Notes: generated from the sequence alone by a model not told the origin. DNA of 64,000 nucleotides from CAYVFC01 sp964450715 (GCA_964450715.1 CAYVFC010000020.1:1-64000); one strand, 5' to 3'. Positions 27,106 through 36,060 are shown, counted from the stretch's first letter. Numbers and translations are program-made.

Positions 27106-28365
27106 ATGCCCAACCAGGAAAATTGGAACTGGGGCACGGAAAAGAAGCTCGTGGCCGACCTGAACGAGGTTCGATCCAAGTTCGCCATCGTCTACGAGCT
27201 GGTGGCCAGCCCGGACGGCGAACGCATTGCCGTGCCGGTGGCGCAAGAGGTCGACAATCTGCAGGTATGCGTGAACGGCGAGACGTGGGAGGACGTGTTC
27301 GAGAAGGCGTGGAACCTGCTGTTCACTCCGGACTCTCGGCTCATCGCTCTGGTGCGCGTGGACGACGAGTGGACGGTGGCGGTGGAGGGCCAGCTCTGGG
27401 AGGATCGCTACGAGTTCGCTTGGAACGTGAAGCTCAACCCGGCGGGCGACGCCATCGCCGTGCAGGTCAAGAACGGTGGGAAGTACTCGCTCTGCCTGAA
27501 CGGCCAGGCCTGGGAGCAGGGGTTCCTGTCGCTGCGGGACTACGCGCTGAGCCCGGACGGCAAGCGCATGGCGGCCACCGTCCAGGTAGAGGAGCTGCCC
27601 GAGGCCGATATCTTCAAGTTCCTGCAGGGGACCTGGAGCGTCGTCGTCGATGGAACCGTCTGGAAGAAGACCTACCTCAATACCTATGCGCCCGTCTTCA
27701 GTCCAGACAGCAAGAGCGTGGCGGCCGAGGTTCGTACCGATGCCACCGCGTACACCATCGGCAGGGACGAGACGCTGTGGGAGCAGAGCTTCCCGGCCGT
27801 CTGGGAACCGGTCTTCCGCAACGGCAGCGTGCTGGCTCCGGTCCGTCAAAAGGGCGCCTGGACCCTGGCCGAGAACGGCAAGCCGATCTGGAACAGCGCC
27901 TACTTACAGCTGTGGAAGCTCACCTTGAGCCCGGACGGCAAGCGCATCGCGGCGGTGGCGGCCCCCAGCTACGGCAGGTGGACCATCGCGGTCGACGACA
28001 AGCCCTGGGAGCGGACCTTCGGCGACATGGTCCTGTCCCCCGTCTTCTCGCCCAACTCGAGCCGCGTCGCCGCCGTCGTTAAAAAGGACAACCGCTGGAC
28101 GATCGCGGTCGACGGGACACCCTGGTCCGAGAGCTTCGACATGATCTGGGACCCCGTCTTCAGCCCGGACGGCAAGCGGGTGGCCGCCAAGGTGGACAGA
28201 AGGGGCAGCTACGCGCTGGCCGTGGACGGCCGGGTAGGCTCCCGCTCCTTCGAGCAGCTCTGGGACCCGACCTTCAGCCCGGACGGCAGCAAGATGCTCA
28301 TCAGGGGCGTTGAGCAGGGCAAGTACTTCCGCGAAGTCGTCCCTGTATCCGAAGTAGCGAAATAA
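27106..28365 (+). CDS. TmcD-like tryptophan-rich beta-propeller subunit
   Basis: 419 residues built from repeating blades of about 40-45 residues. Each has a Trp-rich strand (WTVAVEG, WTIAVDD) and a turn of type SPDGKR (near residues 150, 275, 350 and 380). No signal peptide or membrane segment is present, so it should be cytoplasmic. The nearest family I know is TmcD, the Trp-rich subunit of the Desulfovibrio Tmc redox complex, whose job is unclear but which is encoded with the NarI-like and Hdr-like subunits, as here. AGGAGAGG precedes the ATG. It lies directly upstream of the cytochrome b gene with a 15-base gap. The generic propeller alternative (WD40/TolB-like) cannot be excluded. Confidence 0.8.
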   Translation: MPNQENWNWGTEKKLVADLNEVRSKFAIVYELVASPDGERIAVPVAQEVDNLQVCVNGETWEDVFEKAWNLLFTPDSRLIALVRVDDEWTVAVEGQLWEDRYEFAWNVKLNPAGDAIAVQVKNGGKYSLCLNGQAWEQGFLSLRDYALSPDGKRMAATVQVEELPEADIFKFLQGTWSVVVDGTVWKKTYLNTYAPVFSPDSKSVAAEVRTDATAYTIGRDETLWEQSFPAVWEPVFRNGSVLAPVRQKGAWTLAENGKPIWNSAYLQLWKLTLSPDGKRIAAVAAPSYGRWTIAVDDKPWERTFGDMVLSPVFSPNSSRVAAVVKKDNRWTIAVDGTPWSESFDMIWDPVFSPDGKRVAAKVDRRGSYALAVDGRVGSRSFEQLWDPTFSPDGSKMLIRGVEQGKYFREVVPVSEVAK

Positions 28366-28380
28366 ACGAGGGAGTCGAAC

Positions 28381-29028
28381 ATGTACGAATTTACGAGCGG
28401 TCCGTTGGTCTGGGTGGCCTTCATCGGGCTCATCGGTGGCACCCTGTATAAGCTCGTATCCATGGCCCAGCTGGCCCGGCGGGAAAAGACAGTGTTCCCC
28501 ACCATGAGCCAGAAGTTCGGGTTGCGCTCGCTGCTGCACTGGGTGATCCCCTACAACAGCACCAACATGAGGCTGCGGCCCTATTTCACCGCCATATCCT
28601 TCACCTTCCACTTCTGCCTGCTGGTCACCCCGCTGTTTGTGATGGGACACGCGGTGCTCTGGCAGCGCTCCTGGGGGCTCAGCTGGTGGAGCCTGCCGCC
28701 GCTGCTCGCGGATGTCATGACCCTGGCGGTGGTGGTGTCGGGCCTGCTCTTCCTGCTCCGGCGCATCGCCGCGCCCGAGGTACGAAACGTCACCACCTGG
28801 AAGGACTACGCCATCCTGCTGCTGGTCATCTCCCCCTACGTGACGGGCTTCATCGCCCACCAGCAATGGCTACCCTACCAGGGCACCATCATCGTGCACA
28901 TCCTCTGCGGGGTGGCCTGGATGATCGCCATCCCCTTCACCCGTCTGGCTCACATGATCTGGTTCGCCTTTTCCCGGGCCTACATGGGGAGCGAGTTCGG
29001 CGCGGTGCGCAACGCGCGCGACTGGTGA
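28381..29028 (+). CDS. hmcE: cytochrome b subunit, HmcE/TmcC/NarI type
   Basis: 215-residue integral membrane protein with about five helices. His residues at FTFHF, VMGHAV, IIVHIL and RLAHMIW are candidate haem b ligands, as in the NarI/DsrM/TmcC family. It would exchange electrons with menaquinone and pass them to or from the cytoplasmic Fe-S subunit encoded next. The C-terminus (SEFGAVRNARDW) is cytoplasmic-like. It lies between the TmcD-like gene and the HdrD-like gene, matching both hmcEF and tmcCB pairs. The symbol is by analogy with the Hmc complex. Confidence 0.88.
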   Translation: MYEFTSGPLVWVAFIGLIGGTLYKLVSMAQLARREKTVFPTMSQKFGLRSLLHWVIPYNSTNMRLRPYFTAISFTFHFCLLVTPLFVMGHAVLWQRSWGLSWWSLPPLLADVMTLAVVVSGLLFLLRRIAAPEVRNVTTWKDYAILLLVISPYVTGFIAHQQWLPYQGTIIVHILCGVAWMIAIPFTRLAHMIWFAFSRAYMGSEFGAVRNARDW

Positions 29029-29075
29029 GTCGGCGAGGACGCCCGGCGAGAACGGAAACACGAGAGGCAAGAAAC

Positions 29076-30395
29076 ATGGCTGATCTAGTTGATAGTGCGG
29101 TCGTCGATCCTGGCCTGGACGAGGCGATCGTCAAGCTGACCCCGGAGCGCATCGAGCAGGTCATCCGGCACGTCCTGGACAACGAGAGCGCCGCCCGCAT
29201 GAAGGTCTACCTGGAGACCTGCGTGCGCTGCGGTCTCTGCTCCGAGGCCTGCCACACCTATCTTTCCCGTAACCGCGACCCGGACTTCGCGCCGGTGGCC
29301 AAGGTTAAGGACACGCTCTGGGAGATGGTGAAAAAGAACGGCCGGGTGAACGGAGATACGCTGAAGAAATCCGCGCGCATCGCCTTCACCGAGTGCGGCG
29401 CCTGCCGCCGCTGCAGCATGTACTGCCCCTTCGGCATCGACATCGCCTACCTGATCATGACCGTGCGCCGCATTTGCCACCTGCTGGGCGTGGTCCCCCA
29501 GTACCTGCAGGATACGGTCAACAGCCACGCGGTCACCATGAACCAGATGTGGGTGCAGCAGGACGAGTGGATCGACACCCTGATGTGGCAGGAGGAAGAG
29601 GCGCGGGACGAGCTTTTGGGCACGCGCATACCGCTGGATAAAGAGGGCGCCGAGATAATGTACTCGGTTATCGCGCCCGAACCGAAGATTCTGGCCCAGC
29701 TGCTCGGCAACATGGCCGTGATCATGCAGGCGGCGAACGTGGACTGGACCATGCCCAGCGCGGATGGCTGGGACAACAGCAACATGGCCATGTACTCGGG
29801 CGATTTCGAGGTGATGGCCCGAGTCGAGCGCCTGCACTGGGAGAGAGCAGCCGCGCTCAAGGTCAAGCGGGTGGTGATGGGCGAGTGCGGCCACGCTTTC
29901 CGCGGTGCGGTCTACGACGGGCCCAAGTGGCTGGGGTGGAAACGACCGCCCATTCCCATGGTGCACGCGGTGGAGTTCTACTACGAGCTGATCAAGAGCG
30001 GCCGGCTCAAGATCAAGGAGAAGTTCAAGGAGCCGGTCACCGTCCAGGATCCCTGCAACATCATCCGCGGCCGGGGGCTACACGAGAAGCTGCGCTACGT
30101 GGTCAACGAGCTCTGCGAGGACTTCCGGGATATGGAGCCGCGACACGAGCACAACTACTGCTGCGCGGCGGGCGGCGGCATTATCAACTGCGGCCCGCCC
30201 TGGAAGGTGTCGCGGATGAAGAGCATCAAGGTCAAGGCCGACCAGCTGGCCGCGACCGGCGCTCACATCTGCATCACGCCCTGCCACAACTGCCACAGCG
30301 GTATCGAGGACATCATCGGCTACTACAAGCTGGGAATGCACGTGATCTTCATCAACGAAATCCTCATCAAGGCCATCGAACGACCCGAAGCATGA
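29076..30395 (+). CDS. hmcF: HdrD-like iron-sulfur subunit, HmcF/TmcB type
   Basis: 439 residues, cytoplasmic, no signal peptide. Two 4Fe-4S motifs lie near the start (CVRCGLCSEACH about residue 50 and CGACRRCSMYCP about residue 110). The second half has the Cys-rich CCG-type elements of heterodisulfide reductase D: VQDPCN, NYCCAAGGG and TPCHNCHSG. Family members move electrons between a membrane cytochrome b and a cytoplasmic partner. The ATG at 29076 follows GAGAGG. A longer in-frame reading back to 28686 is only the shadow of the upstream gene. The gene is followed directly by the cytochrome gene. Confidence 0.92.
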   Translation: MADLVDSAVVDPGLDEAIVKLTPERIEQVIRHVLDNESAARMKVYLETCVRCGLCSEACHTYLSRNRDPDFAPVAKVKDTLWEMVKKNGRVNGDTLKKSARIAFTECGACRRCSMYCPFGIDIAYLIMTVRRICHLLGVVPQYLQDTVNSHAVTMNQMWVQQDEWIDTLMWQEEEARDELLGTRIPLDKEGAEIMYSVIAPEPKILAQLLGNMAVIMQAANVDWTMPSADGWDNSNMAMYSGDFEVMARVERLHWERAAALKVKRVVMGECGHAFRGAVYDGPKWLGWKRPPIPMVHAVEFYYELIKSGRLKIKEKFKEPVTVQDPCNIIRGRGLHEKLRYVVNELCEDFRDMEPRHEHNYCCAAGGGIINCGPPWKVSRMKSIKVKADQLAATGAHICITPCHNCHSGIEDIIGYYKLGMHVIFINEILIKAIERPEA

Positions 30396-30409
30396 GAAAG
30401 AGAGAGCAT

Positions 30410-32038
30410 ATGGCTGTGCAAATCCATTTCGGGTGCCGTACGGGTTGGGCGCTGTTAGCCACGGGCGGTATCGCCATCGCCCTGGCGGTCGGTTGCGACG
30501 CCCATCCCCTGGATCACCAACGCGATATCGGGCCATCGGTGATCGCGCTCTCGCTGCCGGAGAGCTTCGACGAGCCGGATCGGCCCATCGTGGAATTCGA
30601 TCACGCGAGCCACACCGCGGCGCTCGGGAGCGACGGCTGCCAGGCCTGTCACCCGGCCGGAGACGACGGCGCTGTGAGCTTCAAGTTCAAGCGCCAACAA
30701 GAGCTTACGAGCGAAGCCGAGCTGATGGAGCACTACCACTACAACTGCATGAGCTGCCACGAGCAGCGCGGCTCCGCCGGCCAGAGCACCGGACCGCTCA
30801 CCTGTGGCGACTGCCATGTAGAGCAGGATGCGGGACGGTCGCTACGCGACGAGATGCGCTTCGACTACTCGCTGCACGGCCGGCACAGCCAGGCCGAGTC
30901 GGACAAGTGCGAGAGCTGCCACCACGTGTACAACGAGCAGAAGCAGGCGCTCGAGTACCAGAAGGGCGCGGAGAGCGCCTGCGCCGACTGCCACGGCGAG
31001 CGGGACGAGGGCAGCAACCCGTCGCTCGGTAACGCATCGCACCGGGCCTGCGTGGGCTGCCATATCGACCGGGCCGAGAAAAGCGGCAAGACCGGGCCTC
31101 AGTACTGCACGGGCTGCCACGATGCTGCGGACAAGCAACAGAACGTCGAGAAGCTGGCGAAGATACCCCGCATCGAGCGCGACCAGCCCAAGACGGTCTG
31201 GATAGACTCAGAGGCGGGCGAGATGGCCGCGGTGCCCTTCGACCACATCGGGCACGAGCCGCTGACCACTTCCTGCTCCAGTTGCCATCACCAGACGCTC
31301 GGCGCTTGCGATGAGTGCCACACCCTACGCGGCAGCGAGAAGGGCGAGGGCGTGACGGCGGAGAACGCCTACCACGCGCTTCAATCGAAGCACAGCTGCG
31401 TGGGCTGCCACGCGCAGCATACCGAGGACAAGGGTTGCGCCGGCTGCCACCACTCGCTCGAGCTTCCGCCGGCCGAATCGGCCTGCGCCACCTGCCACAC
31501 CGGCAAGCCCTCGGCGCCGGTGATGAGCTCTCCCGCACCCGAGCAGGTGGCCATGTCCGAGGCCGGCTCGGCCGCGCCGCCTCCGGAAATGGAGGTGCAA
31601 CCGGCGATGACGCCGCCGCCCGCTTCCGCTATCCCCGTCTTCGAGGAGGTGCAGCTGAGCCCGCTGCCCGCCTACTCGGACGACTTCCCGGAAACGGTGA
31701 CCATCGACGCCATCCAGAGCGAGTACAAGCCCTCGGTCCTGCCCCACGGAAAGATCGTGGCTGCGCTCGACCGGCAGGTTCGCCAGAGCAAGCTGGCCAA
31801 GCGCTTCCACGAAAAGACCGAGGTGCTCTGTTCGGGCTGCCATCACCAGACGCCGACGGGCGTCCGGCCCCCGGCCTGCGGGTCGTGCCACGCGGACGCG
31901 GCACACCCCACCCGCGACAAGCCGGCGCTCAAGGCCGCCTACCATCTGCAGTGCATCGAGTGCCACCAGAAGATGAGCATCGAGGCGCAGGGTTGCACGG
32001 ATTGCCACGAAAAGGCCTCCGGGGAGGTGGTGAAATGA
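30410..32038 (+). CDS. hmcA: 16-haem c-type cytochrome lipoprotein, HmcA type
   Basis: 542 residues with exactly 16 CXXCH haem-binding motifs. Twelve lie before a Pro/Ala/Met-rich linker (about residues 365-405) and four after it; several read CXXCHH. The number and length match HmcA of Desulfovibrio (16 haems). Unlike a plain exported cytochrome, the signal peptide ends LAVGC, a lipobox, so it is likely lipid-anchored on the periplasmic side. It would collect or deliver periplasmic electrons for the membrane complex. I choose the ATG at 30410 (preceded by GAGAGAG); an ATG at 30392 overlapping the upstream stop would add six residues. The last codons overlap hmcB. Confidence 0.93.
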   Translation: MAVQIHFGCRTGWALLATGGIAIALAVGCDAHPLDHQRDIGPSVIALSLPESFDEPDRPIVEFDHASHTAALGSDGCQACHPAGDDGAVSFKFKRQQELTSEAELMEHYHYNCMSCHEQRGSAGQSTGPLTCGDCHVEQDAGRSLRDEMRFDYSLHGRHSQAESDKCESCHHVYNEQKQALEYQKGAESACADCHGERDEGSNPSLGNASHRACVGCHIDRAEKSGKTGPQYCTGCHDAADKQQNVEKLAKIPRIERDQPKTVWIDSEAGEMAAVPFDHIGHEPLTTSCSSCHHQTLGACDECHTLRGSEKGEGVTAENAYHALQSKHSCVGCHAQHTEDKGCAGCHHSLELPPAESACATCHTGKPSAPVMSSPAPEQVAMSEAGSAAPPPEMEVQPAMTPPPASAIPVFEEVQLSPLPAYSDDFPETVTIDAIQSEYKPSVLPHGKIVAALDRQVRQSKLAKRFHEKTEVLCSGCHHQTPTGVRPPACGSCHADAAHPTRDKPALKAAYHLQCIECHQKMSIEAQGCTDCHEKASGEVVK

Positions 32039-33096
32039 GTATCTCGAGGCGTAACTTCATCAAGGGAGCCATCGCCGGAAGCGGCGCACTGGTAGCCGGG
32101 ACGGCTCAGGCCGGCGGTGGGGCCAAGCACTTCGCGGGGCACCCCGGCCGCTTCGGGCTGCTGCACGACACCACGCGCTGCGTGGGCTGTCGCTCCTGCG
32201 AGGTGGCGTGCAAGCAGGTCAACGAGCTGCCCCCGGCCGAGCAACCGGTCGGCGACATGACGCCCTTCGAGAGCGCGCGTCGCGTTACCCCGACCGCGCT
32301 CACCGTGGTCAACCGCTACCGCGAGGCCACCGACGGGAAGCCGGCCGTCTACCGCAAGCACCAGTGCATGCACTGCAACGAGCCCTGCTGCGCCTCGGTC
32401 TGCCTGGTCAAGGCCTTCAGCAAGACGCCCGAGGGACCGGTTCTGTACGACTCCAGCATCTGCATGGGTTGCCGCTACTGCGTGACGGCCTGTCCCTACT
32501 ACGCTCTCAGCTACGAGTACGACGATCCCATCACGCCGCGGGTCATGCGCTGCACCATGTGCTATCCGCGCATCAAGGAGGGCAAGAACCCGGGCTGCGC
32601 CGACGCCTGCCCCACCGGGGCCATCACCTTCGGCAAGCGCGAGGACTTGATCAAAGTAGCCCGCGAGCGCATCGCCAAGGCGCCGTGCAGGTACCTCGAC
32701 CACATCTTCGGTGAGCACGAGTTCGGCGGAACCAGCTGGCTGACCCTGGCCGGCGTCTCCTTCGGCGAGATCGGCCTGCACGAGGGCGCCACCCACACTT
32801 CGCTGCCCGAGATCGGCACCGGGTTCCTCTCGGTGGTGCCGCTGGTCATCACCATTTATCCGGGCCTGCTCATGGGCTTCTACGCCTTCAGCAAGCGCAA
32901 GGACAAGCTGAGCGAGGAGCAGAAGAAGGCGGCCGTGGTCGAGGCCCTGATGAGGGCCGACGAAGAGACCAAGAAGAAGCTCGCCGACGCGGCGACCAAG
33001 GCAGGCAAGGACAAGGAAAAGGCCATCGCCGCTGCGGTAAAGAAGGCGCTGGCCGAGGCGGAGAAAGCGGCCGCTAGCAAGGAGGAGGGGAAATGA
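32035..33096 (+). CDS. hmcB: periplasmic ferredoxin subunit with C-terminal anchor, HmcB type
   Basis: 353 residues. The twin-arginine signal SRRNFIKG with a hydrophobic stretch directs folded export. Four 4Fe-4S clusters are implied by Cys groups CVGCRSCEVAC, CMHCNEPCCASVC, CMGCRYCVTAC and CTMCYPR...CADAC. A single transmembrane helix lies near residues 265-288 (SVVPLVITIYPGLLMGF). The last 60 residues are Lys/Glu/Ala rich and probably helical. It links the 16-haem cytochrome with the NrfD-type subunit. Both ends overlap neighbours by ATGA, so translation is tightly coupled. The charged tail is longer than I expect for the family. Confidence 0.92.
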   Translation: MSISRRNFIKGAIAGSGALVAGTAQAGGGAKHFAGHPGRFGLLHDTTRCVGCRSCEVACKQVNELPPAEQPVGDMTPFESARRVTPTALTVVNRYREATDGKPAVYRKHQCMHCNEPCCASVCLVKAFSKTPEGPVLYDSSICMGCRYCVTACPYYALSYEYDDPITPRVMRCTMCYPRIKEGKNPGCADACPTGAITFGKREDLIKVARERIAKAPCRYLDHIFGEHEFGGTSWLTLAGVSFGEIGLHEGATHTSLPEIGTGFLSVVPLVITIYPGLLMGFYAFSKRKDKLSEEQKKAAVVEALMRADEETKKKLADAATKAGKDKEKAIAAAVKKALAEAEKAAASKEEGK

Positions 33097-34253
33097 ACCA
33101 GTCCCCCGCTGCACAGAGCAAGCTCTTCACACCGTTCAACCTGATCTCGGGATTTATCCTGGCTGTCGGAGCCGTCGTCCTGCTGATCCGCTTCGTGCAG
33201 GGGCTGGGGGCGACCACCAACCTCACCCACGACTACCCCTGGGGCCTCTGGATCGGCTTCGACGTCATGTCGGGCGTGGCCCTGGCCGCCGGCGGTTTCG
33301 TCACCTCCTCGACCGTCTATCTTTTTGGGATGAAGGAGTACAAGCCCATCGTGCGGCCCGCGCTGCTCACCGCCTTTCTGGGCTACTCCCTGGTCGTGGT
33401 GGGGTTGCTGGCCGACCTGGGCCGACCCTGGCGGCTGCCCTATCCCTTCATCATCCAGCCCGGGCCGACCTCGGCGCTTTTCGAGGTCGCGCTCTGCGTC
33501 GCCCTTTATCTCACGGTCCTGTTCATCGAGAGCACGCCTGCTGCCTTCGAGTGGCTGGGGTTCAAGCGGTTGCACAAGATCGTGACCAAGATGACCATCG
33601 CCCTGACCATTTTTGGGGTGATCCTCTCGACCATGCACCAGTCCTCGCTGGGAGCGCTTTTCGCCATCATGCCGACCAAGCTGCACCCCCTCTGGTACTC
33701 GACCCAGATCCCCGTGCACTTTTTTGTCTCGGCAGTGGCGGCCGGCATTTCCATGGTCATCGTGGAGAGCATGCTCTCGCACCGCGCCTTTGCCGACAGG
33801 GTCGAGATCAGCCACGAGCAGCTGGACAAGATCACGGTCGGGCTGGCCAAGGGCGGGGCGGTGACCCTGGCCGTCTACTTCGGCGTGAAGATGGTCGGCG
33901 TGGTGCTGGACGACGACTGGCACTACCTGGGCACGGGCTGGGGCGCCTGGTTTTTGCTGGAGATGCTGGGCTTCGTGGCTCTGCCCTGCTTTCTCTACCT
34001 GGTGGGCTACCGCGAGAAGCGGACCGGCTTGATCCGCGTTTCGGCAGTCATCACCGTGCTCGGCATCATGCTCAACCGCTTCAACGTTTGTTTTATCGCC
34101 TTCAACTGGAACCTGGAGAACCGCTACGTTCCGCACTGGATGGAGATCTGGGTGACGGTGGCGCTGGTGACGGCCGGGATCGTGGCCTTCAAGCTGATCG
34201 CCCAGTATATGCCTATCCTGCGCGAGCATCCGGACTACAAGGGATTGCACTAG
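33093..34253 (+). CDS. hmcC: NrfD/PsrC-type membrane subunit, HmcC type
   Basis: 386 residues with about ten transmembrane helices, of the NrfD family. Conserved-looking features are the opening FNLISGFILAVGAVVLL, DYPWGLWIGFDVMSG with an acidic residue near the periplasmic quinone site, and HQSSLGALF with the His and Ser typical of this family. It carries no redox cofactor but binds menaquinol and passes electrons to the ferredoxin subunit. The ATG overlaps the hmcB stop. The gene is followed after 16 bases by the tiny hmcD-like gene. Confidence 0.93.
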   Translation: MNQSPAAQSKLFTPFNLISGFILAVGAVVLLIRFVQGLGATTNLTHDYPWGLWIGFDVMSGVALAAGGFVTSSTVYLFGMKEYKPIVRPALLTAFLGYSLVVVGLLADLGRPWRLPYPFIIQPGPTSALFEVALCVALYLTVLFIESTPAAFEWLGFKRLHKIVTKMTIALTIFGVILSTMHQSSLGALFAIMPTKLHPLWYSTQIPVHFFVSAVAAGISMVIVESMLSHRAFADRVEISHEQLDKITVGLAKGGAVTLAVYFGVKMVGVVLDDDWHYLGTGWGAWFLLEMLGFVALPCFLYLVGYREKRTGLIRVSAVITVLGIMLNRFNVCFIAFNWNLENRYVPHWMEIWVTVALVTAGIVAFKLIAQYMPILREHPDYKGLH

Positions 34254-34269
34254 GAAAGGGAGAGGGAAG

Positions 34270-34386
34270 ATGGAAACGCTCTGGGACTTTCTCACCTACA
34301 CCAAGGGCTTCTCGTACGTGCTCGCCTTCGTTTTCCTGGCGATATTCATCCCCTTCTGGGCATTTCTCACCGAAAGGGACGAGTGA
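34270..34386 (+). CDS. hmcD: 38-residue membrane peptide, HmcD type
   Basis: A 38-residue single-helix peptide: METLWDFLTYTKG, a hydrophobic core FVFLAIFIPFWAFL, then ERDE. The start at 34270 is preceded by GGGAGAGGG. It overlaps the following kinase gene by 4 bases (GTGA). Hmc operons carry a similar tiny membrane subunit (HmcD) after hmcC, and both position and character fit. Its role is probably assembly or stability of the complex. Automated callers with a length cut-off would miss it. Confidence 0.82.
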   Translation: METLWDFLTYTKGFSYVLAFVFLAIFIPFWAFLTERDE

Positions 34387-35552
34387 CGGACGGTCGGGTT
34401 CAGCGTCGATCCCCGGATGTTCAGATGTACCCTGATCAAACCAGCGCTGATGAGCTGAAGAGGAGACTGGAACCATTGCTGTTCGAGTACTCCCCCTGTC
34501 AGATCGCGGTCGTCGACAGCGACTACCGGATCGTTCTCGTCAACGGCGCCTTCGCGCGGGTCTTCGGCTCGCGCGAAGGAGAGAAATGCCACGAGGTATA
34601 CAAGGGCCGCGGGGTGCGCTGCGATCGGTGCCCGGTGGAAAAGTGTCTCGGCGACGGGCGGCAGCGCACCTCGGACCAGCAGGGGATAGATCGTTTCAAC
34701 AAGATTATCAACTACCAGGTTCACTGCATACCGCTGACGGATCCGGAGGGGAAGGCCGCGTACGTTCTGCAGATCGCCACCGACCGGACGCACCTGCTAG
34801 AGATGGAGCAAGGCCTCAAGCAGGCGGAGAGGTTGGCCAACGTGGGCCTGACCACCGCCGGGCTGGCTCACACCATCAAAAACATCCTGGCCGGGCTCGA
34901 CGGCGGCAGCTACATGGTCGACTCGGCCCTGGAACGTGACGATCCGGCGCGGCTCAGGGCCGGCTGGGAGATGGTCCAGCGCTACATCGAGCAGGTTTCG
35001 GGGCTGGTGCACAACCTGCTCAGCTACTCCAAGCCGCGCGAGCCCAGCCGGGAGCTGGTCGAACCGGGGCGGTTGGCGCAGGACGTCGTCGGCCTCTTCT
35101 CGGACAAGGCAAAGATGGCCGGCCTACGGCTCGAGAGCGACATCGAGGAGGGCCTGCAGCGGCTGATGATGGACCGCGAGGCCATGCACGCCTCGCTTTC
35201 CAACCTGGTGGCCAATGCCCTGGACGCCTGTACCTGGGATCCGGATCTGGACAAGGTGCATCATGTTCGGGTGGCGGCGCGCGCCCGTATGGGCGGCGGG
35301 GTGGCCTACGAGGTGATGGACAACGGTCCCGGCATCTCGGAGGAGAACCAGCGTAAGGTGCTCAGGACCTTCTTCACCTCCAAGGGAGTCCGCGGGACCG
35401 GGCTGGGCCTGTTGCTGACCAAGAAGGCTGTGCAGGAGCACAATGGCGCGATAGATTTCGTATCGACGCCGGGAGAGGGTACCAGCTTTCGTATCGAGAT
35501 CCCGTCCGACACCACGCCGCCGAAGGAGAGCTTCGCGGTAGGGGACGGGTGA
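34383..35552 (+). CDS. PAS sensor histidine kinase of the hmc-type operon
   Basis: 389 residues, no membrane segment. A PAS domain (about 20-135) contains the Cys cluster CHEVYKGRGVRCDRCPVEKC. The H-box is GLAHTIKN (about residue 162), the N-box LSNLVANALDAC, G1 DNGPGIS, and G2 GVRGTGLGLLL, all intact. The GTG start overlaps the hmcD stop; an ATG at 34425 is an alternative. It probably phosphorylates the receiver encoded 86 bases downstream. The Cys cluster suggests an Fe-S or thiol redox signal, which would fit regulation of a respiratory complex, but this is inference. Confidence 0.92.
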   Translation: MTDGRVQRRSPDVQMYPDQTSADELKRRLEPLLFEYSPCQIAVVDSDYRIVLVNGAFARVFGSREGEKCHEVYKGRGVRCDRCPVEKCLGDGRQRTSDQQGIDRFNKIINYQVHCIPLTDPEGKAAYVLQIATDRTHLLEMEQGLKQAERLANVGLTTAGLAHTIKNILAGLDGGSYMVDSALERDDPARLRAGWEMVQRYIEQVSGLVHNLLSYSKPREPSRELVEPGRLAQDVVGLFSDKAKMAGLRLESDIEEGLQRLMMDREAMHASLSNLVANALDACTWDPDLDKVHHVRVAARARMGGGVAYEVMDNGPGISEENQRKVLRTFFTSKGVRGTGLGLLLTKKAVQEHNGAIDFVSTPGEGTSFRIEIPSDTTPPKESFAVGDG

Positions 35553-35638
35553 AGGTTAGAGACTTCCGGTGGAAAACCTTTCGAAACCGGATTCGCGGCA
35601 GCAGATTTTGTAGAGCACATCTCACACGGGAGTAGAAT

Positions 35639-36004
35639 ATGGCGAAGAAAATCCTGGTAGTCGATGACGAAGCCGACGTGAGGACCTTCCTCCGTACCTT
35701 GCTCAAGAAGCACGGCTACGAGGTGGTCCTCGCCACCGACGGTTTCGAGGGGCTGAAGATCCTGAAGGACGAGAAACCGGATCTGATCACCCTGGACCTG
35801 ATGATGCCCAAGCAGTCCGGCACCGACATGTACCGCAAGCTGCAGAAGGACAAGGATCTGGTCAAGATCCCGGTGATCGTGATCAGCGGCCTGTCCGGGC
35901 GCCACCTGGCCGTGCCCGAGCCGCTGGCGGTATTCGATAAACCGATCAACCCCGAGCAGTTCATGGAAGTAGTGGAGAAGGCGCTGGAGAACGGGGACGA
36001 TTAG
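35639..36004 (+). CDS. single-domain response regulator (Rrf1-like position)
   Basis: 121-residue receiver domain only. The acidic pocket is VVDDEAD, the phospho-acceptor Asp lies in LITLDLMMP (about residue 53), the Ser is in VISG, and the Lys in FDKPIN. No output domain is present. In Desulfovibrio the hmc operon also ends with a receiver (Rrf1), so position agrees. It likely takes phosphate from the upstream kinase and acts by protein contact. It is the last gene of the operon. Confidence 0.93.
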   Translation: MAKKILVVDDEADVRTFLRTLLKKHGYEVVLATDGFEGLKILKDEKPDLITLDLMMPKQSGTDMYRKLQKDKDLVKIPVIVISGLSGRHLAVPEPLAVFDKPINPEQFMEVVEKALENGDD

Positions 36005-36033
36005 TCCCGCCGCCATGCGCGCCCGCCTCCCCT

Positions 36034-36060
36034 GTCATCTCGAGCGCAGCGAGAGATCTC
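36034..36060. repeat. half of a GTCATYTCGA-family palindrome
   Basis: GTCATCTCGAGCG...GAGAGATCTC lies between two convergent genes and resembles one arm of the palindrome at 23918. It has its own CTCG...CGAG symmetry. The opposite-facing arm lies beyond the kinase at 37980-37991. Confidence 0.6.

Noticed and set aside
28381..34386. A DsrMKJOP sulfite-reduction complex
   Set aside because: The cytochrome has 16 haems rather than the three of DsrJ, and a tiny HmcD-like gene and TmcD-like gene are present; Hmc/Tmc fits better.
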